From Prunus persica (Eukaryota; Streptophyta; Magnoliopsida; Rosales; Rosaceae): a DNA stretch of 64,000 nucleotides. The DNA is taken from contig NC_034011.1 in the NCBI RefSeq assembly GCF_000346465.2, forward strand, positions 21,526,264-21,590,263. Reading direction: 5' to 3'. A model generated the notes under the pieces. That model was not told the DNA's origin. It did not search any database and saw nothing but the letters and a program-made list of their open reading frames with translations. Every line of letters starts with the position of its first letter. The first letter of the stretch is position 1. The position numbers were made by a program, and so were the translations under genes. This document shows, one piece after another, positions 1 through 13,303 of this stretch.

Positions 1-2106
1 TCTACATCATCCTAATCCATAGCCCTTGCAGCAGCTACTTTTGCGTATGCCGACCCTTCTTTGAAGCCATTGTCATAATTATCTTCCATTTTTTTCTTTA
101 TATTGTTCTAGTATTAAATGAATTGTGTCATTGCCACATGAACTACAAATTTCTCTTTGATGATCTTGGTGTTGGACTTTTGATATAGCTTCTCGGCTTG
201 GATTTATGAACTTTGAGTGAAGTCAGACTCTAGGAACATTTGTTCAATGCATTTCTTGATTATTACAGGATGGGGGCATCACCAATCAAATGTTAGGTTC
301 CATTGGTATGGTTGATTATGTTGCATATGGAGGTAGATATTTATAGGCAAATGGATGGGTAAATTGGTTTTTTACTTTTACTTCATTAGATTCCTTTATC
401 CTTTATCCTTCTTCAATAATGTTTTGAACTCTTGCCTACCTCCACTTGTCTTCTTCAATTATTTTCTGAACCATTTCGCATCTCCTATGGTCTTGTTTCA
501 ATCATGTTATGAACCATTGCTCATCTTTGTCCATCTCACTTTATTGGATTCCCTTATCTTTCCCCATCTTTTCATATCTTCATTTAATTATTTTCTAAAC
601 TCTTTCCAATATCATATTGTCTTGTTTCAATTATGTTCTGAACCATTGCTCATCTTTGTCCATCTCACTTTATTGGATTCCCTTAACTTTCCCAATCTTT
701 TCATATCTTCATTCAATTATGATCATACATGTAGGTCATCTCATTTTGTCATGTTGTCATTATTTCCTCTCTTCCTCCTTATCCCTTTGTATCTTATCCT
801 GATTTCCTATCACCTTCATTTTATCCTTTTTGTCTATTTAAGAAGTGTTATTCTACTCAATTGAATACACAATCTCCTTCAATCTCATTTTCCTTCTTAC
901 AATGAATTCACGTGGGAAGGCTATACAAAATTTATTTGGTTGAGATAAACTTCAACACATTTTCCTTTCTTTTGTTCATTCTTCTATTTATCTCGTCCGA
1001 ACGCCCTTGGAGTGGGCATGACCACATCATCTTGATCTCCCTCCAACTTGATTGTATTGCCACTGTGAGAAGAATCTCTGAATGTTTGTGTAGGAGATTC
1101 ACATAGCTCGTTCTACTTTGGGCAATCTTTTAGGATTTGGCAAGCAAGATACAACTTGAAAGACCTATTCAGAGGCTTATTATCATTCAAGAAAAGTATT
1201 TTTGCATGCATATCCTACGCACGAAATAAAATATAAAGCAAGTTAATAATTGAAAAGAATTAGAATTATAAATTTAAGCATTGAATAAAATGGGTACTCA
1301 CCACATCTTCAAGATGGGAGCCACTCACATGCCTTGCATTGGCCTTTGGGGTGTTCGCATGTCGGCTCCAGCCATGCCTGGATCATTTTTCAAAAATTTG
1401 TAGTACACACACAACCAAAATGAGTTGTTTGATTGATTAGTGCCAATAACACCATCTTTAGAGACAAAAATCCACTATTTGCACAATGCCTCATCTTTTT
1501 GTGGTTTCCAATTCACACATCTTTAGGATTTTGGGGCCATTCTAAAAAATAATGAAAAGAGAATGAACAAATATAACAAATGGAGAAAAGAAAAAAATTA
1601 TTTTGGGTGGATTATTTAACAAATGAATGGATATTTATAGAGTTTGGGATGAGTTTTAGGGTTGGATCTTATTTAGATTTATTAGAAAAATTATTTTGAC
1701 CGTTGGATTTAAATTTCAGCTGGTTGCAATGAAATTTTATCGTTGAGATTGCCTAAACTTATCATAATCGTTGCATTAGAAAAAACAAAATAACTTAATC
1801 TTTCAAATGGGGTCGTAGATTCCAACGACTCATTCACCATGTGCTCCCACGTGTCACGCTAAAGCAAATGGAGAGTAGTCAACTTTCTGTCACACGCGGC
1901 ACACTCCATTTTCCTCTTCACATGGGCTGTGCATCATGGGTTGTGCTTCACACAAAATTATTAGTCCAGGCAAAACCCATACTGGAATTCCGTCCAGAAT
2001 TCCACCCATCTCAAAATTCACCCCCTAAAATACATGGGTTGTAAATGGATTTTAGACCCAAAATTCAAAATTTGAGTTTCCAACCTTTGGGTTGGAGATG
2101 ATCTTA
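1..2106 (-). mobile_element. PIF/Harbinger-type transposon remnant with decayed Myb/SANT-like ORF1
   Basis: On the minus strand, about 1530 down to 1320, the translation reads NWKPQKDEALCK, a stop, then WIFVSKDGVIGTNQSNNSFW and, further on, FLKNDPGMAGADMRTP. This is the trihelix/SANT-like domain of the PIF/Harbinger accessory protein, often misnamed in plant databases. The frame is broken by stops, so it is not a gene. The right end near 2085-2106 (gggttggagatgatctta) resembles the terminal repeats of this superfamily. The left end lies outside the window or has decayed. I see no DDE transposase remnant. The family call is from the remembered protein pattern; the boundaries are approximate. 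Confidence 0.55.
452..716. repeat. Tandem repeat, period 129 bp, two copies
   Basis: The segment 491-587 recurs at 620-716 with only a few mismatches (the shared core begins tcttgtttcaat and runs through the sequence for HCSSLSISLYWIP-like translation). A weaker similarity extends left to 452/581. The duplication creates a 169-codon open frame at 355-864 that has no recognisable protein features and is very hydrophobic because the DNA is T-rich. I do not call that frame a gene. Confidence 0.7.
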
Positions 2107-3064
2107 AGAGGTGCTAACATTGCAGACCTCAACTTAGAAAAGTTAGTTAAAACGGATATGCTCCCCACTCTGCACCAGAGTTCGAATCCCTGTAATTTTT
2201 TTGAGAGAAAAGCGATAATTGTATACATAAATTAGGCATAAAGACCATCAGCCACAAGGGCAAATACAAATGCCCAAAAAGGGGTAATACAAATATGTAA
2301 ACATAGTAACCACATAGAGGCCACAAAAGGCCAGAGAAATGTCGACATAAAAACTGCATGCTTGAACAAACCTGACATGAATCATAATGCCCAAAAATAC
2401 AACTACAACTTTTAACTCTCACAAGTACAAAATACAATATAGACTAGAAAACAATCAAACACCCAACTCACAAGGAGTTGATGCAATTATTACAAAATAA
2501 GACAACTGTAAACAAACAACCAAAAACCAACAGAGCCTCTACCGACATTGTTGCCACCGCCACCATAGATGCCGTCGTTGCCTTAGAGACAAAGAACACA
2601 CCGAGATTGCAGCTAGTCATTTAAATTAGATTAAAGTAGAATATCGCTTGTATAAAAAAATAAAAAAATAAAATTGTAGAGACACTTTTAGGTTTTAATG
2701 ACGACTACTTTATACTTCACTTTTAAATTTTGTAAAGTTATGTCTTGAAATAAACTAAAATTGTCCTCATTTAAGAAGAATTTCCAAAACAGAACTATTC
2801 TACTTTAAATAGACAAATACGTAAAACCAATAGTCTATTGACATGCGTGTTAATAAAACTAAATGGGCAAAAAATGCTAACAAAAAGTCAAAAAAACACT
2901 CGTAAGGATGCCCTACGCAAAACAAGGAAGGATTCCTCTTCTCGAAATCATGATGGCAGCAGGTGTGTGGTATGTCTGGTTCTTGTCTTTTAATTATATT
3001 GTCTCTGATTATATTACGATGTTCTACTTTGCAAGACAAGGAAACAAAAAAGGTCTAGTTGGCT
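2107..3064. other. Intergenic, no gene seen
   Basis: AT-rich spacer. A box-B-like motif (agagttcgaatcc, about 2178-2190) preceded by gcaccag suggests the edge of a decayed tRNA-derived SINE, but no tail or target duplication is visible. Nothing else recognised. Confidence 0.4.
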
Positions 3065-4059
3065 GTTTTTAAGGTTCTTGAAGGTGTAGTTATCAAGCTT
3101 CTCTACAATGACATAAAATTAGCAGAAAACTTTGATTTTATATAAATGTTTGTTTCAATAACCTTCACTTTAGATTATGAATTGGATCTTTCTTAGATTC
3201 TGAGATGCTTTCAGGTTCCCAGTTATCATTAAAACTTGAAGGTAGGTACTTAATGGACGCTCCACTTGCACAAGTTGAACCCTTTTGTTGTGGGGATGTT
3301 CCAAGTTACTATAAAGATACATTATTGTTGTGATCGTCATGATCATGTTAGGGAATGATTTTATATTTCAAAATTCTCTAGATGATTCTTTGCTTGGTTC
3401 AAAAGAAACTTCTCATTGTATTGACAATCATGAATGCTAAGGAAAGGATGCTCAGCTCATGTGTGTGAGAAACTTACATGATCCGGGATATATGTAATCA
3501 TTATCTATTTCTTTCTCACGTGACATCTCGTATTATGAGAGAAATAGAGTGTAGGTTTGTATTCTCGCGTTTCATGTAAACCATTAATTTATTACAGGGG
3601 ATATCATTCTATGGAACAACTTATCTTTCCATAACCCGTAAAGTAGTTTGAGCTGCCATTCCCTCCCGGCTTTTCTTCTGTCGATGTAATTAAGCCAAAA
3701 TAACTTAGTCTTGGTTGCAGATCCTGATATCATTGGCACAAATATAAAGGTCTTTATGGTGATTTTCCCCTCTTGAAAGCTCCTTTTTTGTTTTATAATT
3801 TGGTTTTATGCTTTTGATCATCCTCTGTTGCTGCTTTTGAAAACTTCAGCTTCAGATGTTCACCATTTCGGCATGGCTGCCGCTATTTGGCCACAGATTT
3901 TATAGCCCTTGTTTTCTTTTTTCTTGGTTGAAGAAGTCCTTGTTTTCTAAGGTGACAGCTTTGGATAATTAAAATATAGTTCATGCGAAAACTTTGGTCA
4001 CACCCGTAATTCCTTTAAACAAACAAGCTTTCCTGCTTCTAGTAAAACTCAATTTCCTC
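3065..4059 (-). repeat. Duplicated 3' flank of the ACC oxidase gene
   Basis: This segment is a diverged copy of 20340-21829, the downstream flank of the intact ACC oxidase. Shared blocks include gtaattatcaagcttctc, the agattctgagatgctttcaggtt region (3197-3240 versus about 20541-20580), and the stretch around 3800-3890 versus about 21140-21230 (gcttttgatcat, gaaaacttcagcttc, tcggcatg). Order and orientation match, so the pseudogene next door arose by DNA-level segmental duplication and not by retroposition. Confidence 0.7.
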
Positions 4060-5071
<1,012 letters not shown>

Positions 5072-5289
5072 GGACCCAAAATTTAAAATTAATCAGACGA
5101 AACGGACATTAATGACAATTGAATTACAACAAAAATATTTTGATAATATAACTTTAAGTGGGGGTATTTTAGGGATCTGAAAGTATAAAATCTGATACAT
5201 CAAGCTTAATTAGCTAAGAATAAATAAGTTTAAAGGGGATAAAGTCAAATTTTCTATAAAAATTATCATATAGGCTTGGTCGACCAAGG

Positions 5290-5473
5290 CTTGGCTCCTT
5301 AAAATTAAAGAGGAGTTCCTCCTAACAACCGTTGGGATTTTGGCACTTGTTAAATTCAAGCAACATTGACAAAGATCCAACAAAAAAAGAAAAAAAATGT
5401 TATAAAAATTTAACATGTGTCAAAACCTCATTGATTGTAAGGAGGAGCTCCTCTTTAATTTTAAGGAGCCAAG
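5290..5473. mobile_element. Foldback MITE, ~184 bp
   Basis: The ends are long inverted repeats: cttggctccttaaaattaaag at the left and ctttaattttaaggagccaag at the right, continuing inward through aggagttcctcc / ggaggagctcct and to about 60 bp per arm. No coding sequence. The target-site duplication is not clear. Confidence 0.7.
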
Positions 5474-5689
5474 CATTTCCCATCTTTGTTTGGTCATTTT
5501 GCCTTGTTTTGCTTACTAGCACAAATAAAAAAGAGAAACTCAATTTTCTATTTAGATTTACTAACATATGGATATTGAAATGATTCTAATTCACGACGAT
5601 TATGTTAATTAATAAGTAAAAGCACAAATAATTAAATCGATTAATGTGATAGGTAATTATATATGTAATTCAGTAACATCTTACCCTTT

Positions 5690-7445
5690 TTGAATTACTT
5701 TAATTAGTAATTGTATGATAATTATTATTTAATATATTAAAAATTATATAAAAAGTCCACAAAATAATTAATTTCTATTTATTAAGTCTTTTGTGAAACC
5801 ATTTGGGTGTCTTATTTAAATTTCTTCATAGCCCAAGAGCCGTATTCATTTCTATTAGGCCATTACTCGAGTATCTACTGCCCCTTTTATTTTTTACTTT
5901 TTCACTGTTATTACCCGTATAAACATTCTAGCACTTTCACGCTTAATAATGTATTACACACGTACGCACGTATTTCTCATGTTTAATATACTTATTTTTT
6001 ACAAAAATTTCAATAAGACACACACAATTCGCGTATTATACACCCAATTCTCACATATTATTGAATAAAAATGATATATATATATATATTTGGCTACACT
6101 AAGTTTTCCCCTAATTGTCTTGTAAAAATAGTATAGCCGGGCGGCTATACTCGTTTTTCTTAATTTCTTTTTTAAAAAATCGTATAGCCTCACGGCTGTA
6201 CATGTTTGACACGTGGCGCATCGGTGATGGCACACATATATGAATCGTATAGCTGCCCGGCTATACTAGATTTTTTTGAAATACCTTTTTTAAAAAAAAG
6301 AAAATAGTATGGCCGCCCGGCTTTACTGGTTTGACAGGCGGCGCCTATGCGCTGGGATAGTACAGCCGAGCGGCTGTACTTTTTTAAATTAAAAAATATA
6401 TATTAAATTCAAAAAATATATAATTAGTTTCTTTACTTTCTTCTTTTGGCCTACTCTTTAATTCAATATATGTTTGAATTACTTTGTTTAGTAATTGTAT
6501 GCTAATTATTATTTAATATATTAAAAATTATATAAAAAGTCCATATAATAATTAATTTCTATTTATTAAGTCTTTTGTGAAACCATTTGGGTGTCTTATT
6601 TAAATTTCTTCATAGCCCAAGAGCCGTATTCATTTCTATTAGGCCATTACTCGGGTATCTACTGCCCCTTTTTTATTTTTTACTTTTTTACTGTTATTAC
6701 CCGTATAAACATTCTAGCACTTTCACGCTTAATAATGTATTACACACGTACGCACGTATTTCTCATGTTTAATATGCCTATTTTTTACAAAAATTTCAAT
6801 AAGACACACACAATTCACGTATTATACACCCAATTCTCACATATTATTGAATAAAAATGATATATATATTTGGCTACTCTAAGTTTTCCCCTAATTGTCT
6901 TGTAAAAATAGTATAGCCGGGCGGCTATACTCGTTTTGCTTAATTTCTTTTTTAAAAAATCGTATAGCCGCACGGCTGTACATGTTTGACACGTGGCGCA
7001 TCGGTGATGGGCACACATATATAAATCGTATAGCCGCCCGGCTATACTAGATTTTTTTGAAATTTTTTAAGAAATAGTATATCCGCGCGGCTCTACTCGC
7101 CTCTACCTTTTTTTTTAAAAAAGAAAATAGTATGGCCGCCCGGCTTTACTGGTTTGACAGGCGGTGCCTATGCGCTGGGATAGTACAGCCGAGCGGCTGT
7201 AATGTTTTAAATTAAAAAATACATATTAAATTCAAAAAATATATAATTAATTTCTTTACTTTCTTCTTTTGGCCTACTTCTTTAATTTAATATATGTTTG
7301 AATTACTTTGTTTAGTAATTGTATGTTAATTATTATTTAATATATTAAAAATTATATAAAAAGTCCACATAATAATTAATTTCTATTTATTAAGTCTTTT
7401 GTGAAACCAATTTGGGTGTCTTATTTAAATTTCTTCATAGCCCAA
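5690..7445. repeat. Palindrome-array repeat, tandem ~784-bp units (locus 1)
   Basis: Two and a fraction tandem copies of an AT-rich unit: the block attaatttctatttattaagtcttttgtgaaacc occurs at 5767, 6551 and 7375 (spacings 784 and 824). Each unit carries a string of ~20-bp imperfect palindromes of the form GTATAGCCG-NN-CGGCTATAC, spaced 45-65 bp apart. Unit 1 has them at about 6130, 6181, 6246, 6304 and 6359; unit 2 at about 6910, 6961, 7026, 7074, 7125 and 7180. The stems are GC-rich islands in very AT-rich DNA. There is no open frame and no LTR-style TG...CA ends. I cannot assign it to a known repeat class. Confidence 0.85.
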
Positions 7446-8631
7446 AGAGGCCCAAGGCACAGGTCTCTGATTAATATAATTATTATTAATGAAAGTCAAA
7501 TTTAAAGCCTAGCCTATAGCCATGCCCATTGGCCCAAGTTTTCAATGTTAAGCACACTTATCCAATGATCATGGTGCTTTCTTTATAAACACATTTATAG
7601 GGGTGTAGATTTTGGATGTGGGATTTTCACATAGGGCACCTCAAAAGATAGGCCTTCAGAGAAATCTATATTTTATTGTTGGTACAATCTGAAATTGTAT
7701 TTAAAGCCCTTCAAGGTCTCCATGATGCATCTGTAAATGCCCTCTAAGGTCTCCATGAGAAATTATTGTATGGGGGGCAGAGTTATGGTTTTGATGTGGA
7801 CTTCCATTCTTAGTAAATATAGGAACCAAATGGAAAAGATACCGCACAAATTTTACCTTGCCTTAATAATGACCAGATGAGCTGGAAGGTTTACACCCCA
7901 TTCCAATGGGCTGTTACAAACCAATACCTCTGTAATTATCCATGACGGGCTCTTGATGGTTTCTGCTTCCTTGATCTTCACTTTGTTTCCTGTCTTGACC
8001 GTTTGGAGCAGTGCTTTCATGCCCCTTCACCTTTTCATAGGAAACAGCAACCTCTTTGCATTTGGCTGATGATACAGAGTTTGAACTCTGCCCCACTTCC
8101 ATTTATCTTCTAACCTGATAGGATAACCTTCTCCAATGAAACTTAAATCTGGTATTTTGTTATTCAAAACTGGCATTTGCACCATTAGATGGTTTGAATA
8201 AAGAATTTGTCATGGCCTTATTGCCCTTGTTGATTTTCGGATCCTTCCTGTTTTGATGTTCGTTTCTTTTTTATGGATTTGACCTCATGCTGAGACTCAT
8301 TTATAAAAACCTCATACACAAGATGGTATACATTACAAGGGTCAAGGGTCTCAGAAGGAGCCTAACCTGTGCTTTTGAATGATAACGTTAATCAGTTCCC
8401 CTTCCGGTTGGCTTCTCAGAGTTTGCCTGGAATGACGTCGAAATTCATGGCCGCCCTTATGTCTCCACCGAAAGAGAAGATAAAGCCAAATGATACATCA
8501 ATTGAATTTGTACTTGCATGCCATGACAACATCTCCCAATCTGTATGTACGTAAAACAAACACAGAAGATCTGAATGCTGGTGACAATATAGTACAGAGA
8601 GATAGAGATAGGGTGATATGTATTCTGTATG

Positions 8632-8673
<42 letters not shown>

Positions 8674-9862
8674 TTGTGTATTGTGGTTTACACAGGTTTC
8701 TTGGCCTGCAAAAGCAAAATCCATTTGTAACCATATGAACTCTGAAGGGAGAAACAAAGTATATAAGAAAGGGGTAGGGGGATTAAGACCTCATTAACAC
8801 TTACCATTTCTGAGATGGGAGTGAAGAAGAAGAAGAAATAAATGTGGTTTGATGGCTGGCTGGCTGCCCCTATGATTGGGTGGCCTAACTTAGCTTACCC
8901 TAGTCTTAGTCTAGTACGGCAGTCAGGCAAGCCTTACATGCAAACAGCGTGATCCTAATAGGCAGTCCATTTGAATGTGAATGTGTTTCTCACGTCATTT
9001 TTATTTATTTTCGAGTTTGAAAACTGCTTGTGAACTGTGACTGTGTAAGTGAATTCTGGTGCTCGTCAATCTCCCATATCCAAAACTGGATTGACTTAAA
9101 ACATAACAAAATAAAATTAGGCCCAAAAGCCAACGAAATCTAGCCCAGTAAAAAAAGGCATTGGCTTGCAGACCAAAGTTCGATGTGGGTGTGAGAAACC
9201 CCCCTCCCCGTGTAGCCACTGCCACTGAATTCGGCTTGCAAATATCCATTCAAGTAGGAAGCAGAATAACAAAATGAGAAAAGAAAATTCTAAGCATTTC
9301 CATTATAAAATTAGAGTTACAGCCTTCAAAGTAACAAAACAATATTGTATCAAATTACTTGTCTTCTTGTAGTTGGATCTCCGAGTATCATTACGAGGGA
9401 CAAGAGTCTCCAATCACTTTTGAGCCTCAATTGCTACGTTCACCCACAATTTGAAATTCCTCAAGCATAAATGGTCTTCAAGTCCTGCTTCCAGGATAGA
9501 AATATTCGACACTGTTTTCCTTTACTTTGAATTGGAAATTAGACAGCTTATTTCTTGATCTCTCCCTCCCACTGTTCAGGACTGTCAACTGCAACCAACA
9601 AGAACAATGAGGATCATAACTTTCGTAATCTCGTTCAATTGTATGGATATCAAAACCATTAAGAGGAGACTTTTGGGAAGTAATACTAGACAGGAAAAGT
9701 ACACTTGCTACAAGCGTAATTGGCAGGTCACCAGCAGCAAGCCGGCAAGCAATACTAATGGAAATAGTTCTCACAAATTTTCAATTGCTAACACAGGATT
9801 GTGATCTAGTGGACTCGACGGAGAAGATATAACTTTAGGCTCTTTATTTGTTATGGATGCAG
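7446..9862. other. Intergenic, no supported gene
   Basis: Mostly unassignable. A (GA)n microsatellite lies at about 8634-8670 and causes Leu-Ser or Glu-Arg runs in two overlapping open frames that I reject. A short minus-strand frame at 7914-8102 starts with a real ATG (62 codons, hydrophilic). I do not recognise it, and another frame through the same DNA is equally open, so it is not called. The 9478-9774 frames have no family signature. Confidence 0.4.
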
Positions 9863-10690
9863 GTAGCAGCTCAAATATCTTGACTTGGAAAGACAGACTT
9901 CAAATAGCAATAGACGCTGCACAAGGTCACTAGAAGATTTGTAACAATATTTTTGTTAGCTAGCACCTCCTTAATTTCTTTTCTTTTGTTTTCTTTTAAT
10001 TCAATTTTTGGAATGTGTTGTATCAACTTGAAATGCAGGATTGGAGTGTCTGCACTACGGCTGTAAGCCACCAATAATCCACAGGGATGTAAAATTAACA
10101 AACATTTTGCTGAATGAAAATGTCCAAGCCAAGCTATCTGATTTTGCACTATCCAGAACTTTCCCCTCTAATGATGACACTCATATATTGACCGTCGTTG
10201 CTGGCACTCCCGGCTACCTCGACCCTGAGTAAGTAATTTTTTTTGTTTTTTTAAAGTTTATCCATCCCTTAATTGGAGCATTCAAATCAAATATCAGAAA
10301 CTAAAAAATGTGATGTTTGATTTGCAAATGGTTGTAACTTGTACTTGAATGTACAACCTAGCAAAAAGTTTGAACGAGAAAAGTGATGTTTATAGCGTCG
10401 GGGTTGTGTTGTTGGAAATTATTTCCTGTCGACCTGTTTACTCTTCAAGGGAACGTGAAAGAATTCACATCAGTCGGTGGGTGAGCCCAATGCTTGCAGA
10501 AGGAGACATTTACGGCATCGTTGATCCAAGGTTGGAGAGACACTTCAACACGAACACTGTATGGAAGGCTGTGGAGATAGTTTGGCAACAGAGATTGCTG
10601 GAACAAGGCAGAGCCATAAAACTGAGTTAACAAATTCCATTGAGATAAGGTCTGATAGTTGGATCTCTATGCTAAATCCCTCGGTTAGGT
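9863..10690 (+). pseudogene. LRR receptor-like kinase pseudogene, C-terminal kinase fragment 1
   Basis: Three exon remnants of a plant receptor-like kinase of the malectin-like/LRR type. They are 9863-9925 (ILTWKDRLQIAIDAAQG), 10039-10228 (catalytic loop HRDVKLTN, activation segment to GTPGYLDPE), and 10351-10630 (subdomain IX SDVYSVGVVLLEI onward). Everything upstream (ectodomain, transmembrane helix, P-loop) is missing. Lesions: the metal-binding DFG is DFA; the acceptor before the third remnant reads AT where the sister copy has AG; about 80 bp are deleted after VWKAVE, so the frame ends early at 10630 in IKLS. The old C-terminal tail is still recognisable out of frame to about 10690. A tandem sister fragment lies at 11917-12619. 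Confidence 0.85.
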
Positions 10691-11472
10691 AGTTGAACTA
10701 TTTGCTTAGCTAGGGAGTTGGGATGCATTAGTTTCCTCCATTTTCTTTTTAGATCAATTATTTTTTTATGGGTAAAATCAATAGTAATATGCATATGCCA
10801 TTGGCATTGGCATTAAAGTTAATGATCCTTTTGTTAAGCTTAATTTGTTGTATTAATATTAATATGTAATAACTAATTGTAAGAGATTGATAGAAAACAT
10901 CTATGCTCTATTAAATTAAAGTTGGTGAGAGAGGCGTGTACTAATATGAAAAGGTTTGATGTGTATAAAGAAAAGTGTACGAAGCTGTGCAAGAAGACTT
11001 GAGATGAGAGGGAGAATAATAAAAGTCTCCTCCAAGAAATGAAATAGAAGCTAACCGAGAGCTTACAAAAAACTCCTCTGTTTTTATCTTCAGTTTTTCC
11101 TCCTTTGCATTCCATTGCCTTATGCTTGATAAATTGTGCAGCTAAGTGTGTGAGTGTGCATATATGGGTTAAAATCCATATTCCAACACCTCTGACATGT
11201 TGTGTGTTCTGATCAATATCTAGGTAAAAAGTTTTGGCATTTCTTATTCAAATACAAAATTCCTCAACCAAAAAGGAAAAAATGAAAAAACTTTTAACAA
11301 ATTAATCTTTTGGTGCCTAGGATTGGATTGGATTATTGGTGTAGTTGGCGTGATACAAGTCATGATGTGTAAGTCTCACATTGGAGTAATACATACCACA
11401 ATTATCACAGTTTGAAAATTAGGATTTGTTACTCACGTCATCCATGCTAGTTGAGCTTAGCATATAGTTGAT
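10691..11472. other. Intergenic between kinase fragments
   Basis: AT-rich spacer. No gene or clear repeat recognised. Confidence 0.4.
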
Positions 11473-11642
11473 AAGTGCTTTTCTTTTTCTTTTGAGGGCC
11501 TTTTCTATTGAGAGGGGCGATAATATACTAAACTCACATACACAATACGAATGCTAGGACTCGAACTCAGGACCTTACTTGGGAGAGCAATTACTCCAAA
11601 TCACTACACTAGTGGGTCCTTTGAAGTGCTTTTCTTTTTCTT
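11473..11642 (-). mobile_element. tRNA-derived SINE with 19-bp target-site duplication
   Basis: The element proper is 11492-11623 and is flanked by the exact direct repeat aagtgcttttctttttctt (11473-11491 and 11624-11642). Read on the minus strand, it carries an A-box-like ctagtgtagtgattt and a B-box gagttcgagtcct about 40 bp further on, the RNA polymerase III promoter layout of tRNA-derived SINEs. A related copy sits in intron 3 of the desaturase gene at 48566-48700. Confidence 0.75.
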
Positions 11643-11916
11643 GATAGTGCTTAGAAGATGCAATATTAATAAATCCACCCATTATTATTAGTAGTTTAAA
11701 AATGATGGGATATTAACAATTAGTAGTGGTTTAAGACTGAAAAAAAAAAAAACTAATAATGGATCTTTCAAGCCTATTGACCCACGCAAGTCATGATTAA
11801 TCTAATGGTAATGGATCTTTCAGCGACCTCTTCTTGCAAGGAGGATATGCATTTCAAGTTTCAACTGGAACAACCGTGGACTTCGGTTGTTGAGTCAACA
11901 TCTTGTGTAGAGGAAG

Positions 11917-12619
11917 GGACTCATATATTGACAGGTGTTGCTGGCACTCCAGGGTACCTTGCGCCCGAGTAAGTTTTTTGTTTTCAGTCTGGGTAATGAT
12001 ATATCAATATAATCCCAACGCATTTTAAATTCTAACTAATATTAATTTGGTATTTGTCCTTAATATTCAAAATATTAGTAATGTCACTGAAGCAAATTAA
12101 AGATAAAGCAAGGACATGAATGAAGAAAGAAACCATATGTAAATGGACGTTCTAGCCAAATTCTTTTGCAGAAGATATGACTTGAGTTGCATGGTTGCTT
12201 GAAGGTACAATATGTCAAACAGGCTAAATGAGAAAAGTGATGTTTACAGCTTTGGGGTTGTACTGTTGGAGATTATCGCTTGTCGACCTGCTTTTATAAA
12301 CACACATGAGAGAATTCACATAAGTAAATGGGTTGGTTTGTTGCTTCCAAAAGGAGACATTTACAGCATTGTTGATCCAAGGTTAGAGAGAAGTTTCAAT
12401 GTTAGCTCTGTCTGGAAAGCTGTGGAATTAGCAATGGCATGTGTATCTAAACACCCCATCAACAGGCCATCCATGAGCCAGGTATTGGTAGAACTAAAGG
12501 AGTGTTTGGCAACCGAACTGGCTCGAACAAAGCAGAGCGGCGATCACACTGAAATAGGAAATTCCATTGAGATGATGTCTCAGAATTCAATCGCTATGCT
12601 ACGTCCCTCATTTAGGTAG
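11917..12619 (+). pseudogene. LRR receptor-like kinase pseudogene, C-terminal kinase fragment 2
   Basis: Sister of the fragment at 9863. It keeps only the end of the activation-segment exon (11917-11968, [17 protein letters not shown], donor GTAAGT) and the complete last exon (12205-12619). That exon runs NRLNEKSDVYSFGVVLLEI, the PRLERSF loop and RPSMSQVLVELKECL to a serine-rich tail and stop. The acceptor AG at 12203-12204 and the exon phase are intact. Upstream of 11917 the sequence is unrelated to a kinase, so the catalytic loop, DFG and N-lobe are absent. It cannot be an active kinase. An exon-only transcript encoding the C-lobe is conceivable but unsupported. Confidence 0.85.
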
Positions 12620-13303
12620 CAGTACGTACTAAAATAATGGGATTGGAATATATTATTTCAATCGTTGCAGGTTGTGTATTATGTATGTATTGCAAATGTT
12701 TCATAATCAATAATGTATCTTCTTATCAAGAATATGGACCATTTTTGGAAAGTCAAAAGATCCTAAATGGTTGGGGGAGTGTGACTCTTCTCTCATATTC
12801 TTTTACTTATAATTCCAGTATTTTTAGAATCGACGGAGTTAAGTTTGTTCGAAGTTATCCTTTGTTATTATTCGGCTGCATCACAAAGAGGAGGATATAA
12901 AGCGAAGGGAGAACAAAAAGCAACATGAGGGAAAATGCCAAGAAGGTGACAAGTTGGAAAAAGTATGCCAAAGACAGCATAATTTAATAACATTTGGTGG
13001 CAAGCAATAATCATACTAATTAATTAGAACAACAAGAGTAATAATAAGTGCAAACACAACCAATATTGAAGTCATATCACATTCATATAAGTTGAATTCT
13101 TTGCTCCTAACAAAGTTAGACAAAATGTTAATTGACTCACATGTAGTCATCTAAATCTTTTTTTTAAAGGCAACGTAAGGAGATTCTTTTTTTCACATTA
13201 TGTGGCATTCAATATGTATGTGCCTACAATGATTTTAGATATATTTAGTTACATACCTATTCTTAGCACTAGTGTTATAGATAAATATTATACCATTTAA
13301 TTT
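12620..13303. other. Intergenic, no gene seen
   Basis: AT-rich spacer downstream of the kinase fragment. An open frame at 12637-12900 has no recognisable features. Confidence 0.4.

Noticed and set aside
355..864. 169-codon open frame
   Set aside because: T-rich DNA with a 129-bp tandem repeat; no family features; lies in transposon remnant.
7914..8102. 62-codon minus-strand frame with ATG
   Set aside because: No recognisable family and a competing open frame through the same DNA; left as unassigned.
8416..8757. Overlapping frames with Ser-Leu or Glu-Arg runs
   Set aside because: Produced by the (GA)n microsatellite; no other signal.
11560..11610. Possible tRNA gene (B-box)
   Set aside because: No complete cloverleaf; flanking 19-bp duplication shows a SINE.
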